64,000 nt of DNA. Origin: Lentibacillus jeotgali (GTDB taxonomy: Bacteria > Bacillota > Bacilli > Bacillales > Amphibacillaceae). The notes beneath the pieces are model-generated. The model searched no databases. It was not told the DNA's origin and saw only the letters and a program-made list of their open reading frames with translations. Positions 40,423 through 48,597 of this stretch are shown piece after piece. Position 1 is the stretch's first letter; the number at the start of each line of letters is the position of its first letter. The position numbers and the translations under genes were made by a program. The stretch lies in NCBI RefSeq assembly GCF_000224785.1, contig NZ_AGAV01000008.1:87593-151592 (forward strand), in the 5' to 3' direction.

Positions 40423-40593
40423 GTGTCTCAAATTGTTCAAGCATACATGAATCAAGAATGGGATTATTATGATGTGAACCTGGCTAAAGCTTTGGAAGCT
40501 ACCGAACAAAATGATTTGGATCATGCCTCAATATATTTTCAAAGGATAGCATGGGTAATGCATTCATTGGCTAAGCATCATCATGCCAATTGA
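40423..40593 (+). CDS. Small phage protein of unknown function
   Basis: A 56-residue frame with GTG 40423 after AGGGGGAAG. The product is helical and acidic in the middle (ALEATEQNDLDHASIYFQR) and ends KHHHAN. Support is the ribosome site and the tight fit between its neighbours. Confidence 0.5.
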   Translation: MSQIVQAYMNQEWDYYDVNLAKALEATEQNDLDHASIYFQRIAWVMHSLAKHHHAN

Positions 40594-40605
40594 CGAAAAT
40601 CAGGG

Positions 40606-41130
40606 TTGAAATCAATATCTAAGATGTCAGAAAGGGTGAATCGCTTCATGCAATTCAGCTCGGATGTTGAGAACATATTCACGCAAGCCGAAATTGAAGA
40701 CATTTTAAAGGATGAACAAAATTTCTATATTGAACATGCGGAAAAAAACTGGCTAAACCGGTATTTTAAAGTTAAAGCAATGGCAAACGAAACGCAAGTA
40801 CCGAGCATTGTTTCTTCCATATCGGATATGCCTCATGGGTCCAGCAATTTCAAAAAGAGCAAGACGGAAATGTATGCCATAAAGGCAATACAAGCATCAG
40901 AATGGTTGGAGACGCTACATTCAGCCATTCAATCTTTAAGTTCAATTGAACAAGAGTTGGTTGAATTAAAGTATTTGCGAAAACGAAATGATGGATCAAG
41001 GTATAGTGATGAAATTATTTATCCCCAACTATACATTGGAAGAAAGAAATACTACAAAATGAAAAGAGAAGCATTAGATATATTGGGGCGCAAACTGTAT
41101 GGGGCTTTTTCTGAAAGAGGATATTCTTAA
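40606..41130 (+). CDS. ArpU-like phage late transcription regulator
   Basis: Helical protein related to ArpU-type sigma-factor-like regulators found at the end of phage early regions, where they control late genes. The C-terminal half (SIEQELVELKYLRKRNDGSRYSDEIIYPQLYIGRKKYYKMKREAL) has the sigma-region-4-like layout of the family. The start is TTG 40606, or ATG 40648, which follows AGAAAGGG. In intact prophages terminase and structural genes follow; here an insertion sequence follows. Confidence 0.72.
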   Translation: MKSISKMSERVNRFMQFSSDVENIFTQAEIEDILKDEQNFYIEHAEKNWLNRYFKVKAMANETQVPSIVSSISDMPHGSSNFKKSKTEMYAIKAIQASEWLETLHSAIQSLSSIEQELVELKYLRKRNDGSRYSDEIIYPQLYIGRKKYYKMKREALDILGRKLYGAFSERGYS

Positions 41131-41189
41131 TGATTACTTTTGTTCATACAGTTGAGTGAATTTCATAATTCTTAACCCTTCTGTCGCAA

Positions 41190-42715
41190 GGGCTCAAAAA
41201 CATAAAAAAGGAAGTACCTCCCCAAGTCTTGTATAATGGTAGTTGACTAAAACATCCATAAAGATTGGAGGAGTACTCCCTATGACCATTATACGACAAA
41301 CGAGCTTATTTGGCATCCAAGAATTATATGAAATGGAACCTACCCAAAAATATGAGGCCATCATTTCCGCAATTGATTTGGATGCCATTTATCACGAAAT
41401 CACTAAAAAATCGCGACTTGGTGCGCCTGAAGAGCTAAATTATGCAGCGATGGTTATTTCCATTTTCATTCGTTATGTTGAACGTATCCCAACCATGAAA
41501 GACTCGATAAAGCGCCTAAATGACGACATTGCCTTCAAATTGAATTGCGGATTCCTGGTTTCTGACAGTATTCCTTCTGAAGCTTCCTATTCCCGGCTTT
41601 TAGCGAAGCTGAGCGAATCAAATGCTTTGGAAAAAGCACAGGAAAACGTTGTCCTTCAAGCCATTGCGGAAGGGTTTATCGTTGATGATACAGTCGCCAT
41701 CGATGCAACCCACTTTGAAGCACGGGATCAGGCACCGCCTAAACAAGAAAAGTCAAAGCCGGAACCAAAAAAGCACGGCCGCAAATCCAAGGAAGAGCGT
41801 GATCAGTGGCTGAAGAAACAAGCTGAAAAAGAAGCTAACATGGCACTTTATGACAAGCGAATTGAAGCCCAATTGGGCGTTTCCTTAACCGAACTGCGTG
41901 ATGAAGTTCCCCGGGATCCCCAATGGGGCGTCAAGAAAAACAGTAAAGGCAAAAATGAATCCTGGTTTGGCTATAAAGGCCATCTGGCGGTCGGTGCATC
42001 GAGTCAATATATTTTACAATCCCTTTTTTCATCCGCAAATCTGAACGACGGAAAAGCTGCGATTCCTTTACTGAAAGGGATGGATGAAAGCTTGCCTCTT
42101 TCAGATCTGCGTTATCAGACGATGGATGCCGGCTATGACTTTGAACCGATTTATGAGCAAGTCTACCAAATGGGGCAGCAATCCATTATTGCCTATAACA
42201 AACGAAATGAATCGGAACCGATTGGATTTGATAAGCATTTTGCCCCAACGTGTTTCCGTGAACATTCATACCGCTATGATAGTTACGATGCCAAATATGA
42301 AACCCTAAAGTACACGAGCCCGAAGGAATGCAAAGACTGCCCTTTAGCCAATGAAGGCCTATGCCAAAAAGTGTTCAAGATGAAAATCACCAAAGATCTC
42401 AGACGATACACAGCGCCAGCCCGGGGTTCCAAAGCTTGGGATGACATCTACAAACGTCGTTCGGCAGTTGAGCGTGTTAATGCGTATTTAAAGGAATTTT
42501 TTCAACTCAACAATGTTCGTCATCGTACAGGAAAACGCGCCAAAGTTCATTTTGATATCGTTACCTTGATGTATAATGCTTCAAAACTAGCTGCAGATCG
42601 TATTAATGCGAAGCTAAACCAACAACAGGCTGCCTAGCAAGCTGTTTAAAGGAATTTTTAAAAAATCCATTTTAAAAATTCTGCAGGTCTTTGTGTTTTT
42701 AAAAAGAGCTATTAT
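41190..42715 (+). mobile_element. Insertion sequence with DDE transposase, IS1182-like
   Basis: The element holds one transposase gene. Ends are uncertain: the best candidate is a weak imperfect inverted repeat around CTCAAAAACATAAA on the left and TTTGTGTTTTTAAAAAGAG on the right. It separates the ArpU-like gene from non-phage genes, so it may mark the point where the rest of the prophage was lost. Confidence 0.6.
41282..42637 (+). CDS. Transposase, IS1182-like family
   Basis: DDE transposase of about 451 residues. ATG 41282 follows TTGGAGGAG. Likely catalytic carboxylates are Asp in DDTVAIDATHFEARD (near residue 140), Asp in LRYQTMDAGYDFEPIY (near 280) and Glu in RRSAVERVNAYLKEFF (near 405). 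A Lys/Glu-rich insert lies near 155-200. A Cys cluster (CKDCPLANEGLC) typical of the group is near 350. It appears intact. Confidence 0.85.
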   Translation: MTIIRQTSLFGIQELYEMEPTQKYEAIISAIDLDAIYHEITKKSRLGAPEELNYAAMVISIFIRYVERIPTMKDSIKRLNDDIAFKLNCGFLVSDSIPSEASYSRLLAKLSESNALEKAQENVVLQAIAEGFIVDDTVAIDATHFEARDQAPPKQEKSKPEPKKHGRKSKEERDQWLKKQAEKEANMALYDKRIEAQLGVSLTELRDEVPRDPQWGVKKNSKGKNESWFGYKGHLAVGASSQYILQSLFSSANLNDGKAAIPLLKGMDESLPLSDLRYQTMDAGYDFEPIYEQVYQMGQQSIIAYNKRNESEPIGFDKHFAPTCFREHSYRYDSYDAKYETLKYTSPKECKDCPLANEGLCQKVFKMKITKDLRRYTAPARGSKAWDDIYKRRSAVERVNAYLKEFFQLNNVRHRTGKRAKVHFDIVTLMYNASKLAADRINAKLNQQQAA

Positions 42716-42748
42716 GAAATTGATTCAGTTAAGAAAACGTTATTCGCT

Positions 42749-42931
42749 ATGCTGCTTATATTTTTGTTTATTGCTTTTTCAGTTTTCTGTGGTATTGTGT
42801 TTTTGTCTCTCTTTCAGTGGTTTATGCACACTGACTTTTATTTAAACATGGTCAACTCACCTGAATTTTGGATGTGGGTGCTAGGAATTCCATTCGTCAT
42901 TCTCTTTCTTATTTTTTGCACAAGGATTTAA
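42749..42931 (+). CDS. Small membrane protein, hypothetical
   Basis: A 60-residue frame of two hydrophobic helices (LLIFLFIAFSVFCGIVFLSL and the segment from FWMWVLGIPF onward). The ribosome site is poor, so the gene is uncertain. It lies between the insertion sequence and the AbiGi-like gene. Confidence 0.35.
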   Translation: MLLIFLFIAFSVFCGIVFLSLFQWFMHTDFYLNMVNSPEFWMWVLGIPFVILFLIFCTRI

Positions 42932-43174
42932 CATGAACCAACTGATTAACAAATTTGATTTGATCCATGATAATTCAATTTTAGAAATAAATTTAAAATG
43001 AAGTTGCGAAGATTTTCCCCTTTGAGATATGATTATCTTAAGGGGTTTTTCTATGGAAAAAACTCTGATGGACTATTCCATTAACGGGCCATATTGTTGA
43101 ATAATTTTATTAACATCTGGGGGGATAAATGACTGAACACAAAAATAATAATTTATTTAATAAGGATGATGTTT

Positions 43175-43861
43175 ATGAGAGATTATTATTCAAATATATA
43201 TTGGCATTTTACGGGTGGACCTAAGGTGGATTGGGAGTTCGTTAGTTCCCCAAAGGATCTCTGGAATCAACCGACTAAAAGTTCACAGGAATCCTTTAAT
43301 ATTTTAACATCAATTTTATCATCAAAAAAATTAATTGGAAATAGCACCGAAAAGGTCTCTTCAACCGAGTCAACGGAAAAATTTTGTTGTGTTTGTGATA
43401 TTCCATTGAAGTATTTAGACAACCACAAAAGGTATTATGGGGATGTTGCCATAGGATTTAGGGCGAAATCCATACACCCAAAATTCAATCCTGTTCTGTA
43501 TATAGATATAGAAAATGCTCCTTTAATCTTCAGTGATCGAAAAATAGACCCTGATAAAACATTTAATGAAAATTCACCAGCTGGGGAATTCTTAGATTAT
43601 ATTTTAGGATTGGATAAAGAGAGTCTTGGCTCCTTATCTAGTTTTATAAAGAATACCAAATTTAGCGAAAGTGATGAGGAATCATTTTATGGGGAAAGGG
43701 AATGGCGCTGTTTAGGTGACTTTCATTTTAAAGAAGATGATGTAGAAGTCATTATTTTACCAGACAGGTTTAAAAGTGATTTAGAAAACTTTTTAGCTGA
43801 AAATGGACTGAATCTGAATTGGGTTACAATTTTATCATGGGAATTAATATACAAATTGTGA
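43175..43861 (+). CDS. AbiGi/DUF2971-like abortive-infection-type protein
   Basis: About 228 residues. The pattern WHFTGGPKVDWEF near the N end, then SSKKLIGNS, CCVCDIPLKYLDNHKRYYGDVAIGF and NPVLYIDIENA, recalls the AbiGi/DUF2971 group, whose members are linked to phage abortive infection and have an ADP-ribosyltransferase-like look. ATG 43175 after AAGGATG is preferred over ATG 43166. The low GC and the neighbourhood (prophage edge, insertion sequences) fit a defence gene. Assignment is from pattern memory only. Confidence 0.55.
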   Translation: MRDYYSNIYWHFTGGPKVDWEFVSSPKDLWNQPTKSSQESFNILTSILSSKKLIGNSTEKVSSTESTEKFCCVCDIPLKYLDNHKRYYGDVAIGFRAKSIHPKFNPVLYIDIENAPLIFSDRKIDPDKTFNENSPAGEFLDYILGLDKESLGSLSSFIKNTKFSESDEESFYGEREWRCLGDFHFKEDDVEVIILPDRFKSDLENFLAENGLNLNWVTILSWELIYKL

Positions 43862-43935
43862 AACCTTGCGATTATCCTGCAAATACCTCATGGTAGTTGT
43901 ACTAGATGTATAAAGACTGAAAAAGGGGGCATTTC

Positions 43936-44127
43936 ATGGAAGAACAAATTATTAAAGGTGTGGTGGCTATAGTAGTAGCTATCATAGGTATCTTTGCAGG
44001 TGGCAAGTGGTATTTTAACAAAAGAAAAATCACTCAAAAAAATGGTGAGAACCAAATTGCTATACAGGATTCTGATAATAATGAAGTGAATGTGGGTGAA
44101 AAAGATGAGTACAAAAAAGAAAATTAG
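43936..44127 (+). CDS. Small membrane-anchored protein with Q/N-rich tail motif
   Basis: A 63-residue protein: an N-terminal membrane helix (IIKGVVAIVVAIIGIFAGG) followed by a short polar tail, KITQKNGENQIAIQDSDN. The tail closely matches the N-terminus of the next protein, KISQKDADVQVAIQDSDN. It overlaps that gene by 23 bases, so the two are likely co-translated. Start follows AAAGGGGGC. No known family; the shared motif suggests that the two partners stack or bind each other at the membrane. Confidence 0.6.
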   Translation: MEEQIIKGVVAIVVAIIGIFAGGKWYFNKRKITQKNGENQIAIQDSDNNEVNVGEKDEYKKEN

Positions 44128-45469
44128 TCAAAAAGATGCAGATGTACAAGTTGCCATACAGGATTCTGATAATGCTCAGGTTAAAATAATTAACAGTCCT
44201 ATTGATTATCTTGAGGACCTACTTCATTCTGGAAATCTTGAAGAAGCTGCTCAATTTTTGGGCAGGATTCATAGGCTATCTGAAAGTGCACATCCAGTCA
44301 ACCCACACTATATTTTTAAACCTGTTTCTATTGGAAAGAAGACTGTTTTTGATCATGTTCCTGTAAATGAACAAGTCTCAAAAGATTACCCTTTAAAATA
44401 CAAAGCCAACTTTACAATAGTTGATCAAAAGTATTCAGGGGAAACAAAAACATTTGATGAAATATTAGAGAAAGCCACTATTAATCAAGATGAAATTGAA
44501 ATAAATATGAAGGATATAGAAACTTGGATTGGGGACATGAAAATTGATGATGAAGGTACATTGATGAGGGAGGCTGTAAAAAGTGCGAAGTGGAAAATTA
44601 TGCCTCAAGAATTGCCCCCTCCAATGAAAATTAAGATTGTAAAAGAAGATGATGTTGATGATATTACAATCATTGATTATATTGAACTTTCTTTAAGTGA
44701 TATTGATAATGAAAGTAATGTGATAGTTTTTGATAACTCTAAGCAAGCCTCATCTCCTCACCTTGTAACAGTAACAATAAACAAAGGTTCTTTTGATAAA
44801 CAAAAAACCAAAGGCAAACTTATGGAAGCTGATTCAAAGGTCAATATTTCAATTAAGGAAGAACATCAGGGTAATGTAAATGCAATCTATAAACTAGATA
44901 TATTTGTTTTGAATACTTTAAGGAGTCAAAATTTTAGACTTGTAAACTTAGAGACTGGGGAAGCTTTTGTTGTATTAAAAAATTATAATATTAATAAGGA
45001 GGCTTCCATTTCAAAGTTAGAAGAGGAATTAGTCTTTTTAAAAAAGTTAATTAAAATTGAAAAGTACTTTAATGTTAATTTCTCTATATCTGAAAAAATA
45101 GAAGCTGATGATCATGAATGTGTAGAAATATTGTGCTCAATAATTGAAGATAGATCATTAAAAGGAACATTTGATGAGCTAAATTTAGAATGTCATTCAA
45201 GGGAAAGCCTTGATGGTTTAATACGTTATGAAAAACAAGAAAAATTTTGGTTTATGATAACACAATCAGTAGTTATTGAATTATTTGGACAAACCATTAC
45301 AGGAATTGAATCAAGAAAAGAATTTAATAATGTATGCTTAAAAGACCCTGAAAAGGCGAAAAGAAAATATGCTGATATGGAAGATGGTGAGACTGTAAAA
45401 TTAAAATTTGTCCCTGGCTCCAATAATCAATTAACTAAAACATTTAAATATGTAAACGATGAAGGGTAA
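44105..45469 (+). CDS. Uncharacterised 454-residue protein with N-terminal Q/N-rich motif
   Basis: Begins MSTKKKISQKDADVQVAIQD, a short motif shared with the upstream membrane peptide. The rest is acidic and soluble, with no membrane segment; a middle part (about 60-280) is beta-rich and the C-terminal part (about 300-450) mixes helices and strands. No catalytic motif is recognised. ATG 44105 is chosen because the motif then lies at the extreme N end; ATG 44090 would add five residues. It looks like the main component of a two-gene unit with the membrane peptide. Confidence 0.62.
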   Translation: MSTKKKISQKDADVQVAIQDSDNAQVKIINSPIDYLEDLLHSGNLEEAAQFLGRIHRLSESAHPVNPHYIFKPVSIGKKTVFDHVPVNEQVSKDYPLKYKANFTIVDQKYSGETKTFDEILEKATINQDEIEINMKDIETWIGDMKIDDEGTLMREAVKSAKWKIMPQELPPPMKIKIVKEDDVDDITIIDYIELSLSDIDNESNVIVFDNSKQASSPHLVTVTINKGSFDKQKTKGKLMEADSKVNISIKEEHQGNVNAIYKLDIFVLNTLRSQNFRLVNLETGEAFVVLKNYNINKEASISKLEEELVFLKKLIKIEKYFNVNFSISEKIEADDHECVEILCSIIEDRSLKGTFDELNLECHSRESLDGLIRYEKQEKFWFMITQSVVIELFGQTITGIESRKEFNNVCLKDPEKAKRKYADMEDGETVKLKFVPGSNNQLTKTFKYVNDEG

Positions 45470-45534
45470 TTATGGGTGGAGAAAACGTTCTAGTATAGAC
45501 ACTCAAACCAGCCATCCAAACATCACTTCGAGAT

Positions 45535-45793
45535 TATTCATAAACATTTAAAGAAACAGATAATATAGGTAAATTTATGACGTTTTGAAAAAGGTGATCT
45601 TTCAAATGAAATGCAAGAATTAATACTTAAGGCAATCAAACAAGGTTTCACTCCATTAATTAAACATAATGATCCTGATACGCTTGATTTTAATCCACGT
45701 TCAAAAGATGATTCATGGATGATTGTTTGGTATTCTACTGATGAAGAAAAAGTACTCAAGGCTTTAGCTAAATTTTTCATTGTGATTTTGTAA
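45535..45793 (+). pseudogene. Broken partial duplicate of the gene at 45887
   Basis: Bases 45545-45790 repeat 45968-46205 with scattered changes: GAAACAGATAATRTAGGTAA is shared, and the translation QELILKAIKQGFTPLIKH parallels QKIILKAINQGITPLIKH. ACGTTTTGA replaces ACGTTTGGA, which brings a stop and shifts the frame, and both ends of the gene are missing. It is a decaying tandem copy. Confidence 0.8.
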
Positions 45794-45886
45794 ACATACC
45801 TTATAGTGACGTTGACTTTCACATATGTTAGTTCTGTCACCAACCGCATTAGGTTATTGATTATGAAAAGATAAGGAGGAAGATAA

Positions 45887-46360
45887 ATGAAAGATGAATT
45901 AGTAAGTTATAGGGTAGGTGGATGGTGTTATTATGGAATTAACATTACACAAAATCCCGCATTTAAGGAAACAGATAATGTAGGTAAATTTATGACGTTT
46001 GGAAAAGGTGATATTTCAAATGAAACGCAAAAAATAATACTTAAAGCAATCAATCAAGGGATAACGCCATTAATTAAACATCCCGATCCTGACCTGCAAG
46101 ATTTTAATCCATATTCAATAGATGATTCAAAAGATGACTGGGTGATAATTTGGTATTCCACTGATGAAGAAAAGCCCCTAAAGGGTTTAGCAAAATTTTT
46201 AATTGATCATGGACTAGTGAGAAAAACCAAAAACGGTAAATACTATAATATTTCATTTAAATATGACAAACAAACCCAAAAAGGCGAATATGGAGAGCAA
46301 TTTAGGCCTTCCATTTCCTTAAATAATTTGATGGATTTGAATACCGGGCAATTCTATTAA
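45887..46360 (+). CDS. Uncharacterised 157-residue protein
   Basis: A soluble protein with the conserved-looking stretches AINQGITPLIKHPDPDLQDF and DDWVIIWYSTDEEKPLKGLA. It starts after AAGGAGGAAG. A broken copy of the same gene lies just upstream, as seen in immunity or antitoxin genes that multiply in tandem. No family recognised. Low GC. It is followed by the first member of the palindromic repeat set at 46447. Confidence 0.6.
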   Translation: MKDELVSYRVGGWCYYGINITQNPAFKETDNVGKFMTFGKGDISNETQKIILKAINQGITPLIKHPDPDLQDFNPYSIDDSKDDWVIIWYSTDEEKPLKGLAKFLIDHGLVRKTKNGKYYNISFKYDKQTQKGEYGEQFRPSISLNNLMDLNTGQFY

Positions 46361-46446
46361 AATATATAGGGAAAATGAATGGGTTATAGAAAACAAAGCC
46401 ATTGATCTAAAAATAGATGTTCCATGTAAATAATGTTATTCCTGAA

Positions 46447-46479
46447 AAGGGCGCCATTCCGGAATAAGAATTGCGTTCT
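46447..46479 (+). repeat. Cassette-spacer palindromic repeat, copy A
   Basis: AGGGCGCCATTCCGGAATAA followed by GAATTGCG. It belongs to a set (46447, 46852, 47760, 48437, 63400) with a GGGCGC left arm, an AT-rich loop and a matching right arm. It lies between the 157-residue gene and the next small gene. Confidence 0.6.
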
Positions 46480-46572
46480 TTTCTCCTGAGAGTGAACCAT
46501 TTTGGGGAGTAGAATATGTTAAAATTTAAGTAGGTCATTGACCAAAACCAATGGTTAAAGGAGATCTTGAAA

Positions 46573-46830
46573 ATGCCGTGGTCAGATATTAGCTCATTAT
46601 TAATTATAATTGCACTTGCGTGTTGGTGCTTTAGTTTAATGCGTAAAAACGACGCTTTAAAACGAGAAAACAACAGACTGTTAAAGAAAACTGGGGAATA
46701 TGAAGATATAAAAAGTGAAGCAAAGGAAATATTAAGCACTTCAACTGAGGTAAAGGCCGTTAAATCATTAAGAGAGAAATATGGTTTGTCTTTGGTAGAT
46801 GCAAAAAAAGTTGTGGATTCAGTAAAATAG
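46573..46830 (+). CDS. Membrane-anchored protein with ribosomal L7/L12 C-terminal-like domain
   Basis: An 85-residue protein: N-terminal membrane helix (SSLLIIIALACWCFSLM), a short basic coiled linker, then STEVKAVKSLREKYGLSLVDAKKVVDS, which has the helix pattern of the L7/L12 C-terminal domain. ATG 46573 follows AAAGGAG at nine bases. Proteins of this layout are common in Bacillaceae but their role is unknown. Confidence 0.65.
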   Translation: MPWSDISSLLIIIALACWCFSLMRKNDALKRENNRLLKKTGEYEDIKSEAKEILSTSTEVKAVKSLREKYGLSLVDAKKVVDSVK

Positions 46831-46851
46831 AGTTGCTGGCATTTAAACAAT

Positions 46852-46925
46852 CGGGCGCTTATCCGGAATAATGGTTATCATGCCTAGCGCTCGTATAGCG
46901 TATCGGGCTAGATTGTTGCATAAAA
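46852..46925 (+). repeat. Cassette-spacer palindromic repeat, copy B
   Basis: Starts CGGGCGCTTATCCGGAATAA, has TAGCGCTCG as right arm, and ends GGGCTAGATTGTTGCATA. The tail is shared with copy D (CCCAGATTGTTGCATA). It lies 20 bases after the L7/L12-like gene. Confidence 0.65.
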
Positions 46926-46996
46926 ATCCGTTCTGTTTATGCAAGAAACTAAATGGAATACTAACCATAAAATACATTAAAAAGTGAGGATATATA

Positions 46997-47740
46997 ATGG
47001 TTGCGAAAACTAAAAAGGATTTTGATGGGTTAAAAGCAATTGGTAAAATTTGTGGAGAAATTCGAGATGAATTAGTCCATAGTGCGAAACCTGGAATTTC
47101 CACAAAAGAACTCGATGAAATTGCAAGAGAGACGTTTGAAAAAGCGGGGGCACAATCTGCACCAAAAGGAGAATACGATTTTCCTGGATATACGTGCATT
47201 AGCATAAATAAAGAAATAGCTCATGGGATTCCGAAGAGAAAACGGATCATTCAAGAAGGAGACATTGTAAATATCGATGTTTCAGGTTCAAAAAATGGGT
47301 ATTTCGCAGATACTGGAATTTCCTTTGTAGTAGGGAAAGGAGAGACAACTTTACAGAAAATATGTGACGTTTCTAAAGAAGCGTTCGATATTGGACTTAA
47401 GAAGGCAAAACCAGGATCGAAAAAAAATGCGTTGGGCAAAGCTGTACACAATGTAGCGAAACGGTATGGCTTAACAGTCATAAAAAATCTTACTGGACAT
47501 GGCGTTGGGCGTTCGATTCATGAAGAGCCAAAACATATTTTCAATTACTACACCCGCTGGGATGACGAAATTTTAAAAGATGGTATGGTAATTGCGTTTG
47601 AACCTTTTATCTCCACATCTGAAGAGGAAGTTTTTCAATCCGAAGATGGTTGGACCTTCCTAACCGATGAAAGCTTTGTCGCTCAATACGAACATACGAT
47701 TATTCTCACGAATGAAGGACCGATTATTACTACAGTGTAA
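46997..47740 (+). CDS. map: Methionine aminopeptidase type I (second copy type)
   Basis: Removes N-terminal Met from nascent proteins. Metal ligands in order: Asp in VNIDVSGSKNGYFADTGISF (two Asp), His in NLTGHGVGRSIHEEP, Glu in IAFEPFIS and Glu in AQYEHTIIL. At 247 residues it resembles the accessory enzyme YflG of B. subtilis rather than the housekeeping map next to adk. Its place in an accessory array, between two palindromic repeats, is unusual for this enzyme. Confidence 0.9.
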   Translation: MVAKTKKDFDGLKAIGKICGEIRDELVHSAKPGISTKELDEIARETFEKAGAQSAPKGEYDFPGYTCISINKEIAHGIPKRKRIIQEGDIVNIDVSGSKNGYFADTGISFVVGKGETTLQKICDVSKEAFDIGLKKAKPGSKKNALGKAVHNVAKRYGLTVIKNLTGHGVGRSIHEEPKHIFNYYTRWDDEILKDGMVIAFEPFISTSEEEVFQSEDGWTFLTDESFVAQYEHTIILTNEGPIITTV

Positions 47741-47759
47741 AAACCCTAGTACCGCAAAC

Positions 47760-47784
47760 GGGCGCAAATCCGGAATTGGCGCCT
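47760..47784 (+). repeat. Cassette-spacer palindromic repeat, copy C
   Basis: CGGGCGCAAATCCGGAATTG followed by GCGCC: a compact palindrome centred on TCCGGA, 20 bases after the aminopeptidase gene. It could also act as a terminator, but no T run follows. Confidence 0.65.
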
Positions 47785-47911
47785 GTACCATATATGGGGA
47801 ATCAAATTGAACAATAGAAGGGTTTTTGAGCAATCGAGAAGAATTTTTCGCATTTATATGTGATAAACTTAAAAAAATTGATTCTAGAACGTCAATAAGG
47901 AGGATTCTCTC

Positions 47912-48389
47912 ATGGCGAGTGCACCAAATAACAAGAGAACGGATTCTGCCTCAAGAGTGATAATGACATCACCGCAAACCATTTATCAGTCATTCTTAAA
48001 CCCTGAAGCATTGGTTTCTTGGCTTCCGCCAAAAGGAATGTCGGGTCATATTGATATGTTTGAACCCCACGAAGGTGGAACTTATAGAGTGACTCTCACG
48101 TACGAAATAGATCAATCAAACCCTGGGAAAACTTCAGAAAACACTGATGTAGCTCAAGGGAAATTTGTGGAGTTGGTTCCGGACAAGCGAATTGTGCAAT
48201 CAGTAGAATTTGATTCCGAGGACCCGGCGTTCTCGGGCGAGATGACACAGAAATGGCTCTTAGAAGCCATTACCAGAAGGCACAAAGGTCACTATCGTTT
48301 GTGAAAACGTACCTGAAGGAATACGAAAAGGGGACCACGACACAGGTTTAAGATCCACACTAGAGAATCTGGCTAACTTCACTGAATAA
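47912..48389 (+). pseudogene. SRPBCC/AHSA1-domain protein, frameshifted
   Basis: A START-like lipid or small-molecule binding fold (ITMSPQ-like TSPQTIYQSFLNPEALVSWLPP, then MTQKWLLEA). The frame is intact to about 48270, then continues in the +1 frame with PEGTKVTIVCENVPEGIRKG to LANFTE and a stop at 48387. One extra base in GCCATTACCAG explains the shift. Otherwise the gene is complete. It may be a real recent mutation or a sequencing slip. Confidence 0.8.
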
Positions 48390-48436
48390 CATGAAACAAT
48401 TTTGATGCCTTTGTAAATATCATCAATCTTAAGCAA

Positions 48437-48498
48437 TAGGGCGCGATTATCTAATAAAATCGCGCCAATATCGCACATAAGGCCCAGATTGTTGCATA
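48437..48498 (+). repeat. Cassette-spacer palindromic repeat, copy D
   Basis: GGGCGCGATT pairs with AATCGCGCC around nine bases (nine-base perfect stem), followed by AATATCGCACATAAGGCCC and AGATTGTTGCATA. The tail matches copies B and E. It is placed about 45 bases after the SRPBCC gene and immediately before the IS110 element. Confidence 0.7.
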
Positions 48499-48597
48499 GT
48501 AAGTAATCCTGCACAAGTGTGCACGATAAGTCGGATAATGTACTATACTTCCTGCTATTCTATTGATGAAGGGAGCATTCCTGTCACGAAAAAATTT

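Noticed and set aside
46447..48498. Calling the repeats integron attC sites
   Set aside because: The GTTRRRY and RYYYAAC core boxes are not seen and no integron integrase gene is in the window, so only a cassette-like layout is claimed.
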